A stretch of DNA of 64,000 bases from the NCBI RefSeq assembly GCF_947179165.1, contig NC_077241.1, positions 28,037,746 through 28,101,745 on the forward strand. Direction: 5' to 3'. The notes below the pieces were generated by a model. The model saw only the letters and a list, made by a program, of their open reading frames with translations. It ran no database searches and was not told the origin of the DNA. Numbering within the stretch: the stretch's first letter is position 1; every line of letters starts with the position of its first letter. Origin of the DNA: Solanum dulcamara (lineage: Eukaryota; Streptophyta; Magnoliopsida; Solanales; Solanaceae). Below are positions 57,701 through 64,000 of the stretch, one piece after another. Both the position numbers and the translations under genes were made by a program.

Positions 57701-58716
57701 TCTGAAGAGCATAAAATTGATTTTGGCACTGACTGGCACCAGTACCTGTAGTAGCACCATACTGAACTGGACAACCTATAGACTAAGTCTGAGCCTGGGG
57801 TCCACTACTACCTCTACATTCCCTTGTTTGATGACTCGGCTTTCCACACCTAAAGCATGTGTTTGAACCCGCTAAGCATTCTCCTTTGTGATTCCTTGTA
57901 TGCTTTTTGCATGGAGGGATGACTTGACCACTTGGAGTTCATCCTTGTACCTCAAAGTTAGACACACTCTCTTTCCCGATATTTAGATCTGGAGTGTTTG
58001 AAGAATTTTGGGTTGAATACCCTTGGTGAAATAGAGGACAAACACTATTTTCGGGCCTAGAGTGTGAAAAGTTACCACCATCAGTCCTTACTCTCTTAAA
58101 CTCTCTCACCCTCTTCCTAAGCTTCTCATCCTCAATTTTTTTGGCATAGTTCATGAGCCACATGATATCTATCTCCCTAATTAATATAGCAGTTCTACAC
58201 TCCTCGGACACCATGTCGGAAACACCCAACACAAACATACTCATTTGGGCTCTTGAGTCTAATACCATGAATAGTGTATATTTTGACTATTGTGTCTACT
58301 TGAGGGCATACTGCATCAAGGTCAGGATACCTTTCCGCATATTGATCAATTCTTGGATATTAACCTCCCTTAACTCATGAGTAATGAAACGGTCAAGAAA
58401 TACCTCTTTGAACTCATCCCAAGCAATAGGATCCACTTCTCTAACTCGCTCCACCTTCCATTAGTCAAACCAAGTCCTACCAACTCCTTTCAATTGATAA
58501 ATGGCTAGATATTCCATATCTACCATACTAATACCCATAATTTCCATAATTTTACAAATGCTCTAAATAAATTATTAGGTATCTTCATCTATTTTTTATG
58601 CAAGTACTTGAAATACGACTCAAAACTCCACATGAGAGACCTGATCATTCAAGGTATAATTTGGAGGTTGTTTCTCCTCCTTAATATTCCATTGGATGGG
58701 GTTTCTTCATGGAGGC
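57701..58716 (-). pseudogene. gag: Element F: gag pseudogene with intact zinc knuckle
   Basis: It starts near 58716 on the minus strand (MMPP then a stop). The order is VEYLAIYQLKGVGRTW-type gag domain near 58520-58460, EVFLDRFITHELREVNIQEL near 58410-58360, then the open frame 58268-57939 (MSEECRTAILIREID-like; IEDEKLRKRVREFKR). The knuckle CFRCGKPSHQTREC at about 57860-57818 keeps the full CX2CX4HX4C pattern, unlike in O and G. Other stops make the gene non-functional. Confidence 0.85.
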
Positions 58717-58933
58717 ATCATTCTAAAATTGCAAAGAGTAAGCATTAGAAGAAAAGCCTTAGAGTTCAACTCTACCGCACGATGAGATCTTAAAAGATGT
58801 GGAATTTCCTAAAACGCCTCAATAGCCCCCTATTCTTTGAAGTGGCATGCTTCACACTGATGAAAAAAAATCTACTTGATGTGGCATATAATAATCCCTA
58901 GGACACTTTAAACATTGTGCTCTTAATAATGTT
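58717..58933 (-). other. Element F leader with decayed PBS
   Basis: This is untranslated leader between the 5' LTR edge and gag. Next to the LTR, minus-strand ATTATTAAGAGCACAATG is a possible mutated tRNA-Met-type PBS. Nothing else is recognisable. Confidence 0.45.
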
Positions 58934-60853
58934 TGTCACGACTCAAGTAAGGCCCTAGGAGTGACACGACGATCGAAATTTGAAAGGACCCGAACTAATC
59001 CTCTAAGAATATATCACATAGATAAGGTAACTGAAAATATCAAATTCAAGCATAAGCAGAAAATAAGTCTCAATAAAATGATTGAATGAAAAGAAGGCTT
59101 GACAATACATCTGAATAAATGGAGCCACAACTCATAGACGTCTAAACATGCCTCTACTAATTCTAGGTAGGGATTAAGATATATTTCTAGCTCACCAAAA
59201 CATAATAATAAAATTATGAAAATATAGAAAAGTAATTTATACGACGCCCACAAACATCAGCACTCACCACCAATGATAAACTAACAAGCATCTTTAGCCA
59301 CGAGCAGGAGGAGAGTGATTGTCAGACCCTAAATTATGATAAAATTAGGCAAACATATGCGTTAGTACTTAGAATGCACTAATTATGTGATATACATGCA
59401 TGAAAAATGATAATATGACATGGGAAATATGGACATGGGGATGCATGACCAGTATCTTTGAAGGCGCGAGTAAAATTTTAAAACATTTAAACCACTGTAA
59501 TCATGTGGTCAATGCATGATAAAATTTATGTAAGAGATCATATCATAGCGTATACCTTATGTGGGATAGTACTTTTGGAGATAATTAAGACCATTGGACC
59601 TATAACATAGAATCCGATGTAACTTTCATATCGAGAAGAAAGAGGATACTTGCAAAGGTAGACTTCATGAAAACTTTTCTTAACATGATGAGTTATACAT
59701 GGATCCACTAGCTAAGATATAAGACAACCTATGGTGGCAACATAGTTATGGAATATAGGTTGCTACTAGGATTCCCTTGGGTACCTACTTTGGCCAGATG
59801 GACTCCACCTAAATTTCTTCTTGGTTCTTAGTCATTATCCCAACGAAATTCATTAAAACATCATCATAATTTCATCATAACATAATCATAAGAGTAGCTC
59901 ATTACATGAGTGATTCATAAGAATCCTTGAGTCGATGAGAAAAACCTTTCACCTCTTAAACATGGGTTGTGAGAAAATCTTTCACAATTTTTAATTCATT
60001 GCTTGAAACATCATAGAAAATTAATTTATTGTGAACATATATTTTCATAAACTATATCATTCAAAACTCAAAATAATAATTTCATAGGTTCAAAATTCAT
60101 ATTTTGAAATCATAGTTGAATGCATGGGTCCATGTGAAATATATTGGAAATCATATATTGTAATGAATTCATGTATATTAATGAAGAATAACATTGGTTA
60201 AAATCAAATAATGAGGACCCATAAAGAATTGACATGAAACCCTCACAAATTAGGTGAACTTGAATTGAAAGATTTGAGTCCTTTAGACCTAATGGATGAA
60301 TGAAATCAATTGGGTAATCCCAAGATACTATTGTAATCAAGGTTTATAACAAGCTCTAGCACTGGAGGTTTGGAATTGAATCCTTAGAATCCTAACTTGT
60401 CTTGAAGATAAAACTCTTGGAAAATGTTTGAGAGAGAGAAATATTGCATTTGAGGATAAGGGAGTGAATGAGGGAAATTCAAAAGACCTGTAGTTATAGA
60501 TCTTCTAAAAATAGTCTAAAATGACATAACTTGGGGTTTAATTGGGCAGTAAAATACTTAAATAACTTGAATAAAAATAACTAATAAGTCAATTTAGCTA
60601 AGCCATCGAAGTATGCAAAATCCATTCAATGACTCACCAAATTGTACCCTCCATCGTTGACTTTGATGGTCCCTAAGGTCAAGGGTTATGGTATATTTGA
60701 TTGTCTCTATCGAGATCGCCAACCATATTTATGGTCTGCCCAGTTGTCCTTATTTCGGATAATAGGTATTGGTCAAAACCTAAATTTTCTGTAACTTTCC
60801 ACGGTCTCCATTGAGTTTGCCGAACCTATCCTTCCAACTTTTAGGGTCTTAGA
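58934..60853 (-). repeat. Element F 5' LTR (1.92 kb)
   Basis: The plus-strand start is TGTCACGACTCAAGTAAGGCC and the end is TTTTAGGGTCTTAGA. Collinear with 40617-42015 plus 49209-49781. Followed by CTTCC, the right TSD, and then element O integrase. Short frames inside are not genes. Confidence 0.87.
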
Positions 60854-62316
60854 CTTCCTAGGTGTTGACGTGATTGAAAAGCAAGATCAATACCCTATTT
60901 AATTTCAATTAAAGGAGGATGGTAACAAACATAAAGTGATGGATTTTACCCAAGGGGGAGATGATGTGTTGAAGTATCAAAGTAGTGTATGTTTTTCAAG
61001 CATTGATATTATTCAAGATAGAATCATGGTAGAGGCTCATACTCAAGATATTCAATTCATCCAGGTTCCACCACTATGATTTGAGATAAGTCTATTGGTA
61101 AAATGGTATCAAGAGAGATATAAAAGACATTGTTTCTAAGTTCCTAAATAGTCAAAAATTCAATGTTGAGCATCAAAGTCTTTGTGGTGTAGCTCAAAAT
61201 ACAGAATCACCAAAGAGGAAATAGGAGATAATCAATATGGACTTCATTATATGTTTACCTCGATCTCATAGACAACATGACTTAATTTGGGTTATTGTGG
61301 ATAGGATGTCCAAATCAGTCGATTTGTTACCCGTTAAAACTATAGATTCAACAAAGGATTATGCCAGATTGTAAATTCATGAGATTGTTTGACTTAATGG
61401 AGTTCCTTTTTCCATCATATCTGATATATGTTATCAATTTACTACTTAGTTTTTGAAGTCATTTCATAAAGGTTTAGGCTCGAGGGTAAATCTTATATGG
61501 TAAAATAGAGCATTCGATTTGGACTCTTGAGGGCATGTTGAGAGCTTGCATCATTAATTTTCAAGGTAATTGGGATAAGCACTTGAATCTTATAGAGTTT
61601 GCATATAATAATAGTTTTTACTCTAGTATCCAAATGGCTCTATATAAGGCTCTTTATGGGAGGAGATGCAGATCACCCATTGATTTGTTTGAAGTTGGTG
61701 AGGCTGAGTTGATATGGACCTAATTGGTTCATCAAACTAGGGAGAAGGTGAAGATCATTAAAGAGATGTTGAAATCTGCACAAAGTCATCAAAAGTCCTA
61801 CACTGATGTTAGGAGAAGAGAGACTTATAGTCTAAAGTGAATGATTGGGTATATTTGAAAGTTTCACCCATGAAGGTTTTTAATAGATTTGGGAAGAAAA
61901 GGAAGATTAATCCCCATTATATTGGTCCTTACTAGATTATTAAAAGAGTTGGCAATGTTTCTTATGAGTCAGAGTTACCATCTAAGTTAGCATTCGTTCA
62001 TCTAATGTTTCGCATTTCTATTCTTCAGTTGTGTTTGAGCAATCCTTCACTCATTGTTCCTACAGAAATCATTGTTGTGAAAGATAACTTATTTTATGAA
62101 GAGATTCTTGTTAAAATTCTTGATCTCCAAGTTTACAAATTGAGGACCAAAGAGGTTGCTTCAGTCAAAGTCTCATGGAGAAATCAATTTGTTGAAAACG
62201 CTACATGGAAAATCAAACAGGATATGAAAGACAAGTACCATCATCTATTTGTTCTTTCTAATGTCAATGAAGAAGGTAACACTCGTTTCTCCATCTCATA
62301 TTTAGTACGTTCTTGA
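60854..62316 (+). pseudogene. Element O: integrase and chromodomain-like tail, pseudogene
   Basis: This resumes O after F. FTQGGDDVLKYQSSVCF near 60945-61000 and EAHTQD near 61030 form the zinc-binding region (HHCC residues mostly lost). INMDFIICLPRSHRQHDLIW, VIVDRMSKS and DLLPVKTIDSTKDYAR near 61230-61370 form the catalytic core. The frame 61535-61723 has FQGNWDKHLNLIEFAYNNSF and ALYGRRCRSPIDLFEVGEAE. The tail frame 62005-62316 has VYKLRTKEVASVKVSWRNQF and MKDKYHHLFV, and ends at 62316. Stops break the core. The tail is of the group found at the end of Tekay/Del-like chromoviruses, which is thought to guide insertion to heterochromatin. Confidence 0.88.
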
Positions 62317-62418
62317 GTATTTGAGTATTTATACATAAGTTTTAGTCTTTCACTTCATGCATTGCATTTGTTCCTTGAGTAAATTCTTAGTTTGGTTATC
62401 ATTCGAGGATAAATAATA

Positions 62419-62433
62419 CCAAAGGAGAGATAT
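62419..62433 (+). other. Element O polypurine tract
   Basis: CCAAAGGAGAGATAT lies immediately before the TGTAACACCC start of the 3' LTR. Confidence 0.75.
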
Positions 62434-64000
62434 TGTAACACCCATCATTATAACTTTGATTAATCCCAAAAATCCATGAGAAAGTGCGAAAAGCAACTTT
62501 CCTAGTGGACCACCAGTAACACCTATGACTCGTATAAATTTCTACGAGTCGTAGGGATGACTCATAGGTCCCCCAAGGACTTAGAAAAAATTTCAATTGA
62601 TGGTACCCTTCCCACGATTGGCTTCTACGTCTTGTATAAGTTTCTAAGAACTGTAGAAGACGTCCGTAGAAGACATCCCCAAGCTATGTCAAGACCTAAC
62701 TTGCACAAGCCCACTGTACGCCCGTCTAAGATCCTATGACCCATAAGTCTAGCTCATACATCAAATGACACATTCTAGTTGATACTGGTTATTTAAAATC
62801 TTTTACGAGAGGGTCCTACGACCCGTATGGGTTCCTTCAAAATCATAGAGAGCTCAATAGCCAAAGTCCCCATCCTTCAGTGAGATTCTACTATCCGTTG
62901 AGTGACTCATCGAAGGTATATAACCCATAGATAGGGCTCATAGACCCAACACACCAAGTTCCAGTAATTATAATTTTTGACCTCAGTTGCTACAATAGGG
63001 CACCTAAGGCCTGTAGAATTTCTACGAAGCGTAGGAAGGACCCGTGATGGCGCAATTTAGTTTTAAGTGAGGGATAAAATTATCTATATCACCTTTCCCA
63101 AAAAAAAACCTAAAATTTTCGTAACCCGTGATGCTTTTCACTTATTAACAATCAAAATATTTTGAGAACAAGGATTGGAGAGGACAAAAGCTAAGGTTTG
63201 AGTATTTCAACCAAATTCTTAGAGTTTTGCTTAGATCATCGATCTTTCAGGTATTTAAGGCTACTAATAGTATTAGATTGAGTTTGTCCACGTGTACTTC
63301 ATTTTAATTGCATACTTAAATAGTTCAAGCTTGAGCTTTTATCATATACTATCTTTTGAGTCAGTTATTTTAAAGAAATATTTCATTGAGTCACTTGTAT
63401 ATTTATTAATATTTAAATTATCCCTACGAGTTCAAGTCCTTGAATTTTTTGTTCATTATGCATTAACATGAATCATCTCGATTCTTATAGTGACAGTTGT
63501 TTGTTCGAGTCACTCCCCAAAGAGTAAATATTATTTTTGTACTAAGTTGCATTTATTTATTTATATTTTGTAAAGCATTGTCTTATTCTTATATTGCACT
63601 CTTTATTTAGTTGAGTTATTTTAGTATTCATTCCATTGAGTTGTTTCAGTATTCTTTAAGCATGTATCCTTTCTTCTATTTTACAGCGTACATTTCATGT
63701 ACTAACCCCTTTTGGAGCTACATCATTTTATAATTCTGATACAAGTATTCGAGATCCTCAACAAGTGCATCGTTGAAGATCACCTTCCATCCAACTTTTG
63801 GTGAGACCTCCTTGTATTCGGAGGAACTCCTTTAGTTTAACTATTTCATTTGGTATTTATTTAATAGTTCTTTTGAGGTAGCCGTGGGCCTATCTTGTTA
63901 CCTATTTAGAGTCAGTTTTAGAGGCTTTATACACACAGACAAAGTGTAGAGTTCTTTTGGTTTTCTTTTTCTAAGTTCATGTTTAAAGCGTCATGCTATC
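62434..64000 (+). repeat. Element O 3' LTR (continues past the window end)
   Basis: It begins TGTAACACCCATCATTATAAC after the PPT. The part from about 63487 matches window positions 1-440. Palindromic GACTCGTA/TACGAGTC motifs fill the first 650 bp. A 13-bp hairpin (62522-62534 with 62543-62555) has one mismatch. At least 1.57 kb long, with the right terminus outside the window. Confidence 0.85.

Larger units (their letters stand above)
40617..60853 (-). mobile_element. Element F: chromovirus on minus strand, nested in O
   Basis: The termini are TGTCATGACCC (40617) and GGGTCTTAGA (60853, from CTTACA). They are flanked by CTTCA (40612-40616) and CTTCC (60854-60858). It sits between RNase H and integrase of O. 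On the minus strand: 5' LTR 60853-58934, decayed PBS, gag about 58716-57700, protease, RT/RNase H, integrase to 54506, integrase tail 50209-50000, PPT 49796-49782, and 3' LTR 49781-49209 plus 42015-40617. G splits the 3' LTR and H splits the integrase tail. F alone is about 8.7 kb. Confidence 0.87.

Noticed and set aside
1..64000. Host single-copy gene, DNA transposon with terminal inverted repeats, or centromeric satellite
   Set aside because: No exon-like conserved coding segment, TIR pair or long tandem array was seen. The nested LTR elements account for essentially all the sequence.

Overview
The window looks like repeat-rich plant heterochromatin, probably from a dicot and most likely Solanaceae (inferred from chromovirus-type LTR/polyprotein motifs and 5S-like sequence, with no database search). 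I found no intact host gene. Nearly all 64 kb can be explained as one old Ty3/gypsy chromovirus (element O, + strand) broken apart by seven LTR insertions nested up to four levels deep. All long open frames are remnants of, or antisense shadows within, these elements. Boundaries were read by eye from TG...CA termini, 5-bp target-site duplications (TSDs), primer binding sites (PBS) and polypurine tracts (PPT). Domain edges are approximate.

Layout. Element O has a partial 5' LTR (1 to about 440), gag (about 470-1675), protease/RT/RNase H (38665-40616), integrase with chromodomain-like tail (60854-62316) and a 3' LTR (62434 to the window end). Two insertions split it. Element A (1690-38664, +) lies between gag and protease. 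It is a long-LTR (about 3.4 kb) non-autonomous element with only an integrase remnant. Its 3' LTR is split by element D (10915-37124, +), a tandem LTR-internal-LTR-internal-LTR array of a sister subfamily. D's first internal region is split by element C (16310-26443, -), a complete relative in opposite orientation. Element F (40617-60853, -) lies between O's RNase H and integrase. It is a degenerate chromovirus with gag-pol. Its 3' LTR is split by G (42016-49208, -), a deleted relative with gag, protease and an integrase tail only. Its integrase tail is split by H (50210-54505, -), a solo LTR, which is itself split by I (50691-52961, -), a solo LTR of the A/C/D superfamily with a perfect TSD.

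The most interesting system is the C/D family. These are large non-autonomous LTR elements of about 10 kb. They have 3.4-kb LTRs, a tRNA-iMet-type PBS and an internal region of about 3.2-3.4 kb that keeps only a decayed integrase. Each internal region carries a 5S-rRNA-derived module of about 103 nt in sense orientation, with box A and box C regions still readable. The LTRs carry a G-box (CACGTG) cluster upstream of a TATA-like element, a 20-21-bp minisatellite and a dispersed ACCGAGTCCC...AGGGCCGGG repeat. No polyprotein in the window is intact, so any mobilisation would need proteins supplied in trans.
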